A stretch of 64,000 bases of DNA from Bacteroidota bacterium (GCA_030706685.1 JAUZOA010000010.1:40451-104450); one strand, 5' to 3'. Counted from the first letter of the stretch, positions 1 to 9,115 are shown. Notes: generated by a model not told the origin, from the sequence alone. Program-made: numbers and translations.

Positions 1-35
1 ACGCGTTTTCCCGGAAGACCGACAGCGGCAAAATT

Positions 36-64
36 ATCCCGGCCATAATAGCCGGGATTTTTTA
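36..64 (+). terminator. Intrinsic terminator of an upstream gene
   Basis: An 8-bp GC-rich stem (ATCCCGGC at 36-43 pairing with GCCGGGAT at 51-58, 7-nt loop) runs directly into a T-rich tract. It faces rightwards, so it ends a transcript entering from outside the window and insulates the dipeptidase gene that starts at 88. Confidence 0.75.
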
Positions 65-87
65 TTTTCACCCAATAAAATCCTTTC

Positions 88-1302
88 ATGAAACAATTGC
101 TGGTCATTTTATGGCTTTTCCTTGTTTTTGTCAATATTGCTTCATCGCAGTCTTCCGGGAAACTGCATCAAAAAGCGATACTTGCAGATACACACAATGA
201 TGTTCTTTCCTCTTCTGTGCTGGAAGGAAAGGATATTTCCCACCGGCTCACTACGGGCCACAGCGATCTTGACCGTTGGAAAGAGGGTGGGGTGGACGTA
301 CAATTCTTTTCGGTATGGACAGATAAAACACCCAGAAATAAGGAGGGGTTTTTTAAAGATGCCAACCAGGAGATAGATTCATTGGATGCCATAGTCAATA
401 GAAACCCGCAACGGATAATATTGGCAAAAGATTACAAGGAGGTAAAGGAAGGTATTCGCGGTAAAAAATTAGTCGCATTGATCGGCGTGGAAGGGGGCCA
501 CATGATTGAAGATGATCTTCATAAGCTGGAAGAATTGTATAAACGCGGTATGCGATATATGACATTGACCTGGAATAACAGTACGAGCTGGGCATCGAGT
601 GCGATGGATGAAACAGCCTCCTCTAAATCTCCCCTTCCAGGAGAGACTTTACGCGATTCACTTAAAAAGAAAGGCCTTACAGCTTTTGGGAAACAAGTAG
701 TACAAAAGATGAATGAACTGGGAGTTATTGTTGATCTTTCCCATACCGGTGAACAAACGTTTTATGATGCAATCGCTACCGTGACAAAACCCGTTTTGCT
801 TTCCCATAGCTCTGTCTGGAATATTTGCCCCGTCTTTCGCAATGTAAAAGACGACCAGATCCGGGCAGTAGCGAAAAACGGAGGAGTTATCTGTATTAAT
901 TTTTATTCGGGATTCATCAGCAAAGAATATGATCAGCGATCAACTTACCTGAACGGTCCGGGTGGCAGGATCATACAGGATTCATTATTTGCCGTATCAC
1001 ATGATTCCGCCACTATGAAAGCACAATGGACGAAATACTTAAACACAGAATTGAATAAAGTAAGGCCCACATTGGCCCAACTGGCAGATCATATTGATTA
1101 TATCGTAAAATTGGTGGGAGATGATTATGTTGGTATCGGTTCTGATTATGACGGTGTCGGCTCATTGCCGGTGGGGCTGGAAGATGTAACGACCTACCCG
1201 AAGATTACAGGGGAATTGGTAAGAAGGGGCTATTCTAAAAAATCTATTAAGAAAATACTGGGTGGGAATGTGATGCGGGTAATGAAAGCTAATTTTAAAT
1301 AG
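88..1302 (+). CDS. Membrane dipeptidase (peptidase M19), exported
   Basis: Zinc-dependent dipeptidase of family M19 (renal dipeptidase type), expected to hydrolyse dipeptides in the periplasm. Residues 1-20 form a signal peptide with a hydrophobic core ending near SSQ. The metal-site residues are visible in order: DTHND (H36 and D38), E135 in GVEGGH, H219 in VDLSHT and H240 in LLSHSS. The 21-residue gap between the last two histidines matches human renal dipeptidase. GIGSDYDG near the C-terminus is also typical. The 404-aa length is normal. The ATG at 88 follows the terminator closely and gives a complete signal peptide. The next gene lies 96 nt downstream with its own promoter-like box, so this gene is probably monocistronic. 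Confidence 0.9.
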   Translation: MKQLLVILWLFLVFVNIASSQSSGKLHQKAILADTHNDVLSSSVLEGKDISHRLTTGHSDLDRWKEGGVDVQFFSVWTDKTPRNKEGFFKDANQEIDSLDAIVNRNPQRIILAKDYKEVKEGIRGKKLVALIGVEGGHMIEDDLHKLEELYKRGMRYMTLTWNNSTSWASSAMDETASSKSPLPGETLRDSLKKKGLTAFGKQVVQKMNELGVIVDLSHTGEQTFYDAIATVTKPVLLSHSSVWNICPVFRNVKDDQIRAVAKNGGVICINFYSGFISKEYDQRSTYLNGPGGRIIQDSLFAVSHDSATMKAQWTKYLNTELNKVRPTLAQLADHIDYIVKLVGDDYVGIGSDYDGVGSLPVGLEDVTTYPKITGELVRRGYSKKSIKKILGGNVMRVMKANFK

Positions 1303-1356
1303 AAGTTCTTCTCAAAGACCATCTTCCCTGTTTTTATCATACAAGATTAAATCCGT

Positions 1357-1364
1357 TAATTTTG
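1357..1364 (+). promoter_or_regulatory. Bacteroidota-type -7 box (TAATTTTG)
   Basis: TAATTTTG fits the Bacteroidota primary-sigma -7 consensus TAnnTTTG and is followed by GC-rich sequence, 35 nt before the dehydrogenase ATG at 1399. I see no clear TTG at -33, so the call rests on one box. Confidence 0.5.
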
Positions 1365-1398
1365 CGGCGCTTGCTGAAATCAGAAATATGACCCGGTA

Positions 1399-4332
1399 AT
1401 GAAAGAACAATTGCAGCAATTAGCCGCTACGCTTGAAGGAGAATTTTACAGTGATGATATGATACGTACCCTTTATGCTACGGACGCCTCGGCATACCGC
1501 GAAATGCCGTTGGCAGTCGCGATCCCCAGAACTAAGGACGATATCAAAAAGCTGATCTCTTTCGCCCGCCGGTTTGAAACATCCTTAATTCCCCGTACGG
1601 CCGGTACTTCATTAGCAGGGCAGGTAGTTGGCAATGGGATCGTGGTGGATCTATCAAAATATTTTACGCAGGTACTTGAATTCAATGCAAAAGAGAAATG
1701 GGTCCGGGTGCAACCCGGCGTTATCCGTGATGAATTGAATATGTTCCTCAAACCGCATGGACTATTTTTTGGCCCTGAAACTTCTACGGCCAACAGGGCC
1801 ATGATCGGCGGTATGGTAGGAAATAATTCCTGTGGCTCCAATTCGGTTGTTTACCGGAGCACAAGGGAGCACCTGCTCGAAGTGAATGCCTTGCTGAGTG
1901 ATGGATCGGAAACTGTTTTTAAAACAGTAAGTCTTGATGAGTTTCACGCGAAATGCGAAGGCGATAGTCTTGAAGCCGGTATTTATCGTACGGTTCGGGG
2001 CTTATTGAGTAATTATGAATGCCAGTCAGAGATTCGCAAAGAATATCCTAAGAAAACAATAGAAAGGAGAAATACGGGCTATGCGGTTGATCTGTTAGTG
2101 GAAACAGCGCCATTCACGGCCGGGGGACCTGATTTTAATTTTTGCCAGCTGATCGCAGGTTCAGAAGGGACTCTGGCTTTTATTACCGAAATAAAACTTC
2201 GTGTCGTTCCGCTGCCGCCGAAGGAGACGGGTCTGCTCTGCGTTCATTTTAATTCTATTGATGAATCGTTGCGGGCTAACCTTATTGCATTGAAGTATAA
2301 ACCCAGTGCCAGTGAATTAATTGATCATTATATCCTGGAATGCACCAGGAATAATATTGAGCAGCTAAAGAATCGTTTTTTCGTGCAAGGTGATCCGGGA
2401 GCCATATTGGTGATTGAATTCATAAGAGAAACAAGGGCAGAAGTAGAAGCGATGGCTAAACAGGTAGAAAACGATATGCGTGCCGCGGGATTAGGTTATC
2501 ATTTTCCTTTATTGTTTGGCGATGATACCAAAAAAATATGGACGCTTCGCAAAGCTGGCCTGGGCCTGCTGGGAAATATGCCGGGCGATGATAAAGCAGT
2601 ACCTGTTATTGAAGATACTGCCGTGGATGTAAATGACCTGCCTGCTTATATCCGGGAGTTTAATGAAATATTAAAAAAATATGGGTTATATGCTGTGCAT
2701 TATGCCCATGCTGGTTCGGGTGAATTGCATTTGCGGCCAATTATCAATTTAAAAACCGAAGAAGGAAATAAATTGTTCCGGACCATTGCTGAAGAAATAG
2801 CCACCCTGGTTAAAAAATATAATGGTTCATTAAGCGGTGAACATGGCGACGGAAGATTACGCGGCGAATTCATCAGGCAGATGGTAGGCGGGAAGAATTA
2901 CCAATTATTGAAAGAAATTAAAAAAGCGTGGGACCCCCAGAACATTTTCAACCCGGGTAAAATCGTTGATACACCACCGATGAACACGATGCTGCGGTAT
3001 ACTCCGGGGCAACACACACCTGCTTTCAAAACCGTTTTTCGTTTTTATCACCAGGATGTGCTGCAACATGCTGAACAATGTAACGGTTCGGGTGATTGCC
3101 GTAAGACATATCTGAGCGGCGGTACTATGTGTCCTTCCTATATGGCTACCCGCAATGAAAAAGATACAACAAGGGCGAGGGCAAATATTTTAAGGGAGTT
3201 TCTCACTCATTCGGGGAAGCTGAACCGTTTTGATCATAAAGAAATTTATGAAGTGATGGACCTCTGCCTGAGTTGTAAAGGTTGTAAATCCGAATGTCCA
3301 AGCAATGTAGATGTGGCCAAACTAAAAGCTGAATTTTTGCAGCATTACTATGATGCTAACGGCGTGCCTTTTCGTAGTAAGCTGATCGCTAATTTTAGCC
3401 GTTCTGCCAAAATGGGCGCCCTGGCCCCCGGCCTCTATAATTTTTTTATGACTACGCCGGGTATCAGCCACCTGGTCAAAGGGATTTCAGGATTTGCCAC
3501 AAAACGAAGTATGCCGGAGCTTTATAAAACAACATTGAAGAAATGGTATAGCAATAAGTTCCCGGTTGCCAGTTACCAATTACCGCTAACCGGTGACCGG
3601 AAGCAAGTATACTTGTTCTGTGATGAGTTTACCAATTACAACGATACTGAAATCGGCATCAAGACTATTTTATTATTGCAAAAGCTGGGATATGAAGTAA
3701 TCATTCCGCAACACGAAGAAAGCGGGAGAGCCTGGTTATCTAAGGGCTTGCTGAGAAAAGCAAAACAGATAGCCAACAAGAATATTGAATTGTTATACCC
3801 GGTTATTACCGGTGAAATACCCCTTATCGGTATCGAGCCATCGGCCATTCTCACTTTCCGCGATGAATATATTGACCTGGCAGACGATGATAAATTAGAT
3901 GCGGCAAAAGCTTTATCCAAAAATGTCTTTCTATTCGAAGAATTCATTGCTGCGGAAATAGATAAAGGGAATATTACAAAAGGTTCGTTTACAACGGAAA
4001 CTAAAACGATCAAATTGCATGGTCATTGCCAGCAAAAGGCTTTGTCTTCTATGGCTTCGTCGGTAAAAGTTTTATCCTTTCCTGAAAATTATTCCGTACA
4101 GGCTATTCCATCGGGCTGTTGTGGCATGGCGGGTTCATTTGGTTATGAAAAAGAGCATTATGATCTTTCGATGAAAATTGGAGAGATGGTATTGTTTCCT
4201 GTTGTACGTGAGCAACCGGATGATGTAATCATTGCTGCAGCCGGTACCAGTTGCCGTCACCAGGTAAAAGATGGAACGGGAAGAAAAGCTTTACACCCTG
4301 CAGAGATATTGTATAATGCACTGTTACCCTAG
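1399..4332 (+). CDS. FAD-linked oxidase / Fe-S oxidoreductase (D-lactate or glycolate dehydrogenase-like fusion)
   Basis: A 977-aa fusion resembling GlcD plus GlcF, or YdiJ/Dld-II, which oxidises a 2-hydroxyacid and passes electrons to the quinone pool. The first ~270 residues are an FAD_binding_4 domain (PRTAGTSLAG, GGMVGNNSCG, and GSEGTLAFITE near 255). The FAD-oxidase C-terminal domain follows to ~530 and contains HAHAGSGELHLRP and SGEHGDGRLRGEF. Next is a ferredoxin-like part with cysteine clusters starting near residue 561 and at 623 (CLSCKGCKSECP). A CCG-type domain has CCGMAGSFGYE near 907. No signal peptide is seen, so it probably sits on the cytoplasmic face of the membrane. Substrate cannot be fixed from sequence; D-lactate, glycolate and D-2-hydroxyglutarate are all known for this architecture. 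Confidence 0.85.
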   Translation: MKEQLQQLAATLEGEFYSDDMIRTLYATDASAYREMPLAVAIPRTKDDIKKLISFARRFETSLIPRTAGTSLAGQVVGNGIVVDLSKYFTQVLEFNAKEKWVRVQPGVIRDELNMFLKPHGLFFGPETSTANRAMIGGMVGNNSCGSNSVVYRSTREHLLEVNALLSDGSETVFKTVSLDEFHAKCEGDSLEAGIYRTVRGLLSNYECQSEIRKEYPKKTIERRNTGYAVDLLVETAPFTAGGPDFNFCQLIAGSEGTLAFITEIKLRVVPLPPKETGLLCVHFNSIDESLRANLIALKYKPSASELIDHYILECTRNNIEQLKNRFFVQGDPGAILVIEFIRETRAEVEAMAKQVENDMRAAGLGYHFPLLFGDDTKKIWTLRKAGLGLLGNMPGDDKAVPVIEDTAVDVNDLPAYIREFNEILKKYGLYAVHYAHAGSGELHLRPIINLKTEEGNKLFRTIAEEIATLVKKYNGSLSGEHGDGRLRGEFIRQMVGGKNYQLLKEIKKAWDPQNIFNPGKIVDTPPMNTMLRYTPGQHTPAFKTVFRFYHQDVLQHAEQCNGSGDCRKTYLSGGTMCPSYMATRNEKDTTRARANILREFLTHSGKLNRFDHKEIYEVMDLCLSCKGCKSECPSNVDVAKLKAEFLQHYYDANGVPFRSKLIANFSRSAKMGALAPGLYNFFMTTPGISHLVKGISGFATKRSMPELYKTTLKKWYSNKFPVASYQLPLTGDRKQVYLFCDEFTNYNDTEIGIKTILLLQKLGYEVIIPQHEESGRAWLSKGLLRKAKQIANKNIELLYPVITGEIPLIGIEPSAILTFRDEYIDLADDDKLDAAKALSKNVFLFEEFIAAEIDKGNITKGSFTTETKTIKLHGHCQQKALSSMASSVKVLSFPENYSVQAIPSGCCGMAGSFGYEKEHYDLSMKIGEMVLFPVVREQPDDVIIAAAGTSCRHQVKDGTGRKALHPAEILYNALLP

Positions 4333-4468
4333 CATTTCACGGAATAAGTTGAATTATAAATGATTATGTTTTGGAATTGTCAATTACTTAGGGAAACCAC
4401 GACTAAATTTCACCAAATAGACATAAGTCTCCAACTATCTTTCCACAATCTGATTTCATTTCACGCGT

Positions 4469-4483
4469 TGGCACCTTTTTGGC
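4469..4483 (+). promoter_or_regulatory. Candidate sigma-54 (-24/-12) promoter
   Basis: TGGCAC-N5-TGGC matches the RpoN consensus TGGCAC-N5-TTGC at all but one position, with the invariant GG and GC dinucleotides correctly spaced. It lies 78 nt before the ATG of the DUF4382 lipoprotein gene in a 228-nt gap. The consensus is established; its use here is inferred. Confidence 0.5.
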
Positions 4484-4504
4484 TTTAGTACTTCCTCAAA
4501 TTGC

Positions 4505-4517
4505 TGGCATAATGCCA
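4505..4517. promoter_or_regulatory. 13-bp palindrome downstream of the candidate -24/-12 promoter
   Basis: TGGCAT-A-ATGCCA is a perfect 6-bp inverted repeat with a 1-nt centre. It lies about where transcription from the 4469-4483 promoter would begin, so it could be an operator. No regulator gene lies nearby. Confidence 0.3.
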
Positions 4518-4560
4518 CGGACATTTATTAGCCAAATTCAGTAATTCAATTATTTTATTT

Positions 4561-5433
4561 ATGAACAAACAAATCAAAGCACTTGTTGCAGGAGGACTGG
4601 CATTTATAACACTAATCCTGTTTTATGCTTGCCAGAAAGAATCTTCCGCTAATAGTAGTATACCTGCGGGTAAAACAAAGCTATCTGTGTTCCTGACAGA
4701 TGGCCCTTATGATTTTCAGCAGGTGCTGGTAGATATCCAGCGCATTGAAGTAAAGGTGGACACTTGTCGTCGTAATGGAGATGATGATCATGACGGTCCC
4801 GGTTGTGATGATGATCATGACTCCCTGAGCAGTCACTGTGAAATATGGGATACACTTGATATTCGCCCGGGAGTGTATGACCTGCTGACTCTTCGAAACG
4901 GAGTGGATACTTTATTGGCCAATGGTTTCCTGATTAATGGCAAAATTGAGAGAATAAAAGTTGTACTGGGAACCAATAATAGCGTGATGGTGGATAGCGT
5001 CGTACACCCACTGCATCTTATTGATAACAGGAATTATGTTTATATCAATATCCATCACGATCACCTGGATTCACTTTCTTCGAATAATTTCCAGTTGTTC
5101 CTGGATTTTGACCTGGCTCATTCAATTAAATTAATAAACGGTGATTACTGGTTGAAACCTGTTCTTAAGCCCTTCGGACGGCACAGCAGTGGCGAGATCG
5201 AAGGCAAAGTGAGACCTGTTCATTCATTTGGTCTCATCAAAGCTTTCAACTCTACCGATACCGCTTTCGCATTTCCGGAAGATGAGGGTGAATTTAAAAT
5301 ACGCGGATTAAGAGAAGGCACTTACAGCCTCTTCATAGATGGTATCAATGGATACCGTGATACCACGATCAATAATATAATGGTTCGGCGAAATCACGAA
5401 ACCGAGCTGGGGACTATTCAACTTAGTCATTAA
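4561..5433 (+). CDS. DUF4382 domain-containing lipoprotein
   Basis: A 290-aa predicted lipoprotein. The N-terminal hydrophobic stretch ends in a lipobox-like FYAC at residues 21-24, so the mature protein should start at that cysteine and be membrane-anchored. The segment TKLSVFLTDGPYDFQQVLVDI and the following ~150 residues resemble DUF4382, a family of unknown function common in Bacteroidota. A histidine/aspartate-rich insertion around residues 75-95 (runs such as DDDHDG and DDDHDS) could bind divalent metal, but this is inference. The last ~75 residues look like a small carboxypeptidase-regulatory-like beta sandwich (GEIEGKV...GTYSLFIDG). It stands alone between a sigma-54-like promoter and a strong terminator. 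Confidence 0.75.
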   Translation: MNKQIKALVAGGLAFITLILFYACQKESSANSSIPAGKTKLSVFLTDGPYDFQQVLVDIQRIEVKVDTCRRNGDDDHDGPGCDDDHDSLSSHCEIWDTLDIRPGVYDLLTLRNGVDTLLANGFLINGKIERIKVVLGTNNSVMVDSVVHPLHLIDNRNYVYINIHHDHLDSLSSNNFQLFLDFDLAHSIKLINGDYWLKPVLKPFGRHSSGEIEGKVRPVHSFGLIKAFNSTDTAFAFPEDEGEFKIRGLREGTYSLFIDGINGYRDTTINNIMVRRNHETELGTIQLSH

Positions 5434-5435
5434 GA

Positions 5436-5485
5436 AGATATAAAAAAGGAGGCCGCCTGAAAAGACGGCCTCCTTTTTTATATCT
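5436..5485. terminator. Strong bidirectional intrinsic terminator
   Basis: A perfect 20-bp inverted repeat (5436-5455 with 5466-5485) around a 10-nt loop. The GC-rich core GGAGGCCG/CGGCCTCC is flanked by A6 on the left and T6 on the right, so it can end transcription in both directions. It sits between the converging DUF4382 gene and the GHL10 gene (3' end at 5587). Confidence 0.9.
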
Positions 5486-5586
5486 TTTATCCTTTGGTTC
5501 AAGAATGAGATACCCGTGTCTGCCAGCAGGTAATGCAATGATTGTTTTTGAAATCTCTTTTTGCAGCTACTAATGGGTACAAGCCT

Positions 5587-7110
5587 CTATTTTGACAGAT
5601 CCATTTCCTTAACCGCACTTTCATTTCCGGTACGATCAACTGCTGTTACAGCAATTTTGTTTAAGGCGACTCGTTTTACATTTTCGCCTGTAAAAGGGCT
5701 TAGTGTCAGTGATCTGCTGTTACGAGTCATGATCGTATCACTCCAATTGTTTCCATATTTATAATAAACTATCCACTGAAAAACATCTTTCTCATCAGGA
5801 TGGGCCCAGTTTATTTTTACTGTACTGTCCTGCCGTGTTGTTGTTACTGCCGGGGGAGCAGGCTTTTTTTTGTTCAACCAGGGGCTGGCGGGGACAAGCG
5901 CTTGTTTATGATAAGGACCATTCAGTAAAGCATTCGCCATGTTCGGGTTTTTCGTCAAGGAAGAAATACTCCAATGCACAATTCCTTTACTTTGCGGCAA
6001 CATGCCCCTTGTAATCATTAGTTCGCTGAGTGTTTCATTTACGTTTTTAGCGCTGGTATCACGACCTACACTGACACCCGGCCATAAATGGCGATGCTTT
6101 GTATTTTCACCAGACCACCAACCCAGCAACACAGGAAAGCTTTGAGGCATCCTGTTGATCGGCCAATATAGCTGCGGGGAAAAATAATCTACCCAGCCTT
6201 TATTCAGCCAAAGACGCGCGTCAGCATATAACTGGTCATATTGATCAAATCCGGAAATACTTTCCGGATAGCCGGGCCGCCAGATACCGAAGGGGCTCAG
6301 GCCAAATTTTACATAAGGCTTTACTTCTTTAATATTTTTATACAGTCTTTTGATCAATGTATTCACCGCCTTTCGACGCCAGTCGCCACGGGATAATTTA
6401 CCACCACTTTGCTGGTAAGCTGTCCAGCTTGCAGAATCAGGAAAGTCAGCGTTCCCATTATAAGAAGGATAAGGGTAGAAATAATCGTCGAAATGGACGC
6501 CATCTATATCATATCTTTTCACAATATCCATTACAACATCCACGGTATGATCCTGTGTTCCTTTCATGGCGGGATCCAACCACCAATAGCCTTCTTTCAA
6601 TTTTACTACCAGTTCAGGATGAGTTTTTACAATAGACTGATCGCTTATTTCTTTCCCGTCTTTATGATGGGCCCGGTATGGATTAAGCCATACATGCAGT
6701 TCAAGACCACGGTCGTGCGCCGCTTCAATCCAGAATTCCAGCGGATCATAATAAGGATCAGGAGCTTTGCCCTGTTGCCCGGTGAGATAATATGACCAGG
6801 GTTCGAGATCGCTTTTATATAAAGCATCACATTGCGGCCGCACCTGTAAAATGACGGCATTGAAATGATGTTGTTGTAAAAAATCAAGTAAGGCAATAGC
6901 TTCATCCTGTTGTTCTTTGTCAGTAAGCCCTGGCTTACTGGGCCAATTGATATTGGCTACGGTTGCCACCCATGCCGCGCGAAATTCCCTGTCTGCTTTG
7001 GGAGAGCCTTTAATAATTTCGTCTTTGGTGGCAGATTTAGTAGAAGAACAGGCATACAATAGCAAAAGGATGTAAAGGCCTGCGAAGATGGATAATAATT
7101 TCCTGTTCAT
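5587..7110 (-). CDS. Glycosyl hydrolase-like 10 (GHL10) family lipoprotein
   Basis: A 507-aa predicted lipoprotein: a short hydrophobic leader ends in LLYACSS, giving a cysteine at about residue 20. The body is a GHL10 TIM barrel (DUF187, YngK-like), with FRAAWVATVANINWPS at the start, VHFDDYFYPYP at the usual acidic active-site strand, and a C-terminal fibronectin-III-like domain from about residue 415. Relatives are thought to cleave polysaccharides, possibly peptidoglycan-derived glycans, but the substrate is not established. It is likely attached to the outer membrane or periplasmic face. The gene converges on the DUF4382 gene across the shared terminator. Confidence 0.8.
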   Translation of the reverse strand: MNRKLLSIFAGLYILLLLYACSSTKSATKDEIIKGSPKADREFRAAWVATVANINWPSKPGLTDKEQQDEAIALLDFLQQHHFNAVILQVRPQCDALYKSDLEPWSYYLTGQQGKAPDPYYDPLEFWIEAAHDRGLELHVWLNPYRAHHKDGKEISDQSIVKTHPELVVKLKEGYWWLDPAMKGTQDHTVDVVMDIVKRYDIDGVHFDDYFYPYPSYNGNADFPDSASWTAYQQSGGKLSRGDWRRKAVNTLIKRLYKNIKEVKPYVKFGLSPFGIWRPGYPESISGFDQYDQLYADARLWLNKGWVDYFSPQLYWPINRMPQSFPVLLGWWSGENTKHRHLWPGVSVGRDTSAKNVNETLSELMITRGMLPQSKGIVHWSISSLTKNPNMANALLNGPYHKQALVPASPWLNKKKPAPPAVTTTRQDSTVKINWAHPDEKDVFQWIVYYKYGNNWSDTIMTRNSRSLTLSPFTGENVKRVALNKIAVTAVDRTGNESAVKEMDLSK

Positions 7111-7163
7111 GTCATTTTGTTTTGGCCTTACCCCGCCATGAATTCTTTTGATGGGAGATACTG

Positions 7164-7232
7164 TCCCTCCTCTCCTGAGGAGAAGGGATGAAGATACTTC
7201 TATTAGCGAAATAATAATGGGGAGAGGCTAAA
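7164..7232. repeat. Direct repeat copy A beside the DUF559 gene
   Basis: A ~70-nt unit with a CTCC/GGAG-rich palindromic start (TCTCC-TGA-GGAGA at 7171-7183) that ends in TGGGGAGAGGCTAAA (7218-7232). The last 15 nt recur identically at 7845-7859, and the palindromic start has a counterpart at 7792-7813. The two copies are in the same orientation and bracket the DUF559 gene. Confidence 0.6.
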
Positions 7233-7237
7233 ACAGA

Positions 7238-7624
7238 TCATGTAATAAGATATTCAGCTATTTTTTCCAAAACCTTCTCCACCTCTTCCATTATTTGTTC
7301 ATTCCTGAATCGTATCACTGTAATTCCGTATTCACTTAAAACACTTTTTCTTGCAGCGTCATACTGCCTGTTTTCTTTCAGATCATGAATGCCGCCGTCC
7401 AATTCTATTGCAAGGCGGCATTCATGGCAATAAAAATCAAGAACATAATTGTCTATAGCATGTTGTCGCCGGAATTTTTTCTGCTTCACCTGGCGGTTCC
7501 TTAATAGCTGCCAGAGTTTTTTTTCAGCTTCTGTTTCACTGTGGCGAAGTTCAAGGGCATTTTGAAAAGTAGATGGTTTAGCGCCTTTATGGAGGTTATC
7601 AATATAGTCTTTTTCGTTTGCCAT
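7238..7624 (-). CDS. DUF559 endonuclease-like protein
   Basis: A 128-aa protein of the DUF559 group, which has the PD-(D/E)XK fold and is related to very-short-patch-repair (Vsr) nucleases. Visible features are the helical start with ETEAEKKLWQLLRNR, the core KFRRQHAIDNYVLDFYC, the likely catalytic acidic pair in LAIELDGGIH, and VIRFRNEQI. Length is typical. No substrate or pathway is established; DUF559 proteins are often found as single genes associated with repeats. Here the gene lies between two direct copies of a ~70-nt repeat (7164-7232 and 7792-7859), which suggests it moved as a unit or serves that repeat. Confidence 0.8.
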   Translation of the reverse strand: MANEKDYIDNLHKGAKPSTFQNALELRHSETEAEKKLWQLLRNRQVKQKKFRRQHAIDNYVLDFYCHECRLAIELDGGIHDLKENRQYDAARKSVLSEYGITVIRFRNEQIMEEVEKVLEKIAEYLIT

Positions 7625-7791
7625 AGAAGATGAATAATAAAGTTACTTTTTTTTCACTTTGCTATCATTCAATTTGTATTGGTTTTTTTGATTAAAGGAG
7701 GACTTATGATTAAAGATGCAAAAAGGAATATGGAGTCTGGAATTTGATCAACCTCACCCCTTCAGCATACTGCTATTAGTAGAGTCTTTAT

Positions 7792-7859
7792 CCCCTCTCC
7801 TTATGGAGAGGGGGCGCAGAGTTTTCAATTTAAATAATTCGTGGTGGGGAGAGGCTAAA
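7792..7859. repeat. Direct repeat copy B beside the DUF559 gene
   Basis: Starts with a perfect 9-bp inverted repeat (CCCCTCTCC-TTAT-GGAGAGGGG, 7792-7813) and ends with TGGGGAGAGGCTAAA (7845-7859), identical to the end of copy A. The tail overlaps the stop codon of the neighbouring membrane protein gene (7855-7857), so the element reaches to or into that gene's 3' end. Confidence 0.6.
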
Positions 7860-9039
7860 GATACTTCAACCACCATTGCCCGTGATTCATTTTATATGTA
7901 TAAAACCAGCGGCAGGGAAAATACAGCGAGGCCACTACTGTTATCCATATAAGATATACAACAGGCAACCTGAACCCAAAAGTCAGCGGGCGAAATAAGA
8001 AAGGCAGTGCAGGATCCCTGATCTGCGATGTAGTATGGCCAGTAGCAAAAAATGCGATTACCAGCAAGAGATGCAGGATATAAAAATGAAGAACATAATA
8101 AAAGAAAGGAACTTTTCCATACACCGAAACTACACGGCTCCATTTCGACTTTACACTTTCTGATAAGGCAAGAAATAGCAGAGCAGGCCCAAGAGTAGCA
8201 CAGGAATACAACAGCGAGGGAGGGTATTTACTTACGTTCATAAAGGATAAAAAGCTTCGCCAGGTTTCAGGAAGAGTGACCCGCTGAGACGGGTCGCCAT
8301 ATTTATTGATGAATCGGAGAACAATAAACAAAGCAATCGATAAAAGACCAGAGACAAGCAGGTTGCGTTTTCTTTTTTGGGCAGAATATTCTTTATTAAA
8401 CCAATACCCGATGCCATAACCTAAAAACATGATTCCTGTCCATGGAAGAATAGCATAAAAATCACCGATTATATGGGTTGAATTAAGCGGGATAATATTG
8501 TTAAATGCAGTAAAAAGTACTGTGACCAGGTCTACCTTAGTTCCGGGTTGCGGGGGATGTACGTAGTTTAGCAGGTCATGTCCCAAAAAAAGAATACAGC
8601 CCATCACTAGTATCCATTTATTGGATAATTGCCTGGCCAGGCCAAGTAAAATCATGCTGCATCCAATCGCCCAGATCACCTGCCAGATAATAAAGCTGAA
8701 TGTTGGGTCAAACGTAAGACCAAAACTAACGATCACTACTTCCACGAATATCAGCCATAACCCGCGCTTAACCAGGAACAGACCGGCTTCGGCAGGAGTT
8801 TTCTTTTGTGAGGAGAGATAGGCCGACAAGCCCGATAAAAAAACAAAGGTAGGCGCACATAAATGCGTAATCCATCTTGTAAAGAACAGGGCCCAGGTCG
8901 TAGAAGCCGGATCAAGCGGGTTACCCGTCATTGCTGCAATATGAAAGAAATCTCTTGTATGATCCAGCGCCATAATGATCATGACGAGACCGCGCAAAAT
9001 ATCTATAGATCCAATACGGTAACTGGTTGATGAAGGCAT
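7855..9039 (-). CDS. DUF1624 / heparan-alpha-glucosaminide N-acetyltransferase-like membrane protein
   Basis: A polytopic membrane protein of about 394 aa starting MPSSTSYRIGSIDILRGL. The opening R-x-x-S-I-D-x-L-R-G-L and the following MALDHTRDFFH are hallmarks of DUF1624/HGSNAT-like acyltransferases, where the histidine is the presumed acetyl carrier. About ten hydrophobic segments follow. I chose the ATG at 9039 because the reading frame upstream to 9189 is low-complexity repeat sequence and the family signature begins just after this methionine. Family members move acetyl groups across the membrane to periplasmic sugars; the substrate here is unknown. The last codons lie inside repeat copy B. 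Confidence 0.8.
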   Translation of the reverse strand: MPSSTSYRIGSIDILRGLVMIIMALDHTRDFFHIAAMTGNPLDPASTTWALFFTRWITHLCAPTFVFLSGLSAYLSSQKKTPAEAGLFLVKRGLWLIFVEVVIVSFGLTFDPTFSFIIWQVIWAIGCSMILLGLARQLSNKWILVMGCILFLGHDLLNYVHPPQPGTKVDLVTVLFTAFNNIIPLNSTHIIGDFYAILPWTGIMFLGYGIGYWFNKEYSAQKRKRNLLVSGLLSIALFIVLRFINKYGDPSQRVTLPETWRSFLSFMNVSKYPPSLLYSCATLGPALLFLALSESVKSKWSRVVSVYGKVPFFYYVLHFYILHLLLVIAFFATGHTTSQIRDPALPFLFRPLTFGFRLPVVYLIWITVVASLYFPCRWFYTYKMNHGQWWLKYL

Positions 9040-9082
9040 AGCGGTTGGTTTTTTAAAGATAAGGAATAGCGAAGAGTGAGTG

Positions 9083-9115
9083 AAGGGTTTAATGGTTTTA
9101 AGGGTTGAATGGTTT
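9083..9115. repeat. Short tandem repeat upstream of the DUF1624 gene
   Basis: A 16-nt unit (AAGGGTTTAATGGTTT, 9083-9098) recurs at 9100-9115 with one mismatch. Its AAGGGTT/AATGGTT composition resembles the 7-bp repeat elements elsewhere in the window, but no matching inverted arm is clear. It may be a decayed half element. Confidence 0.4.
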
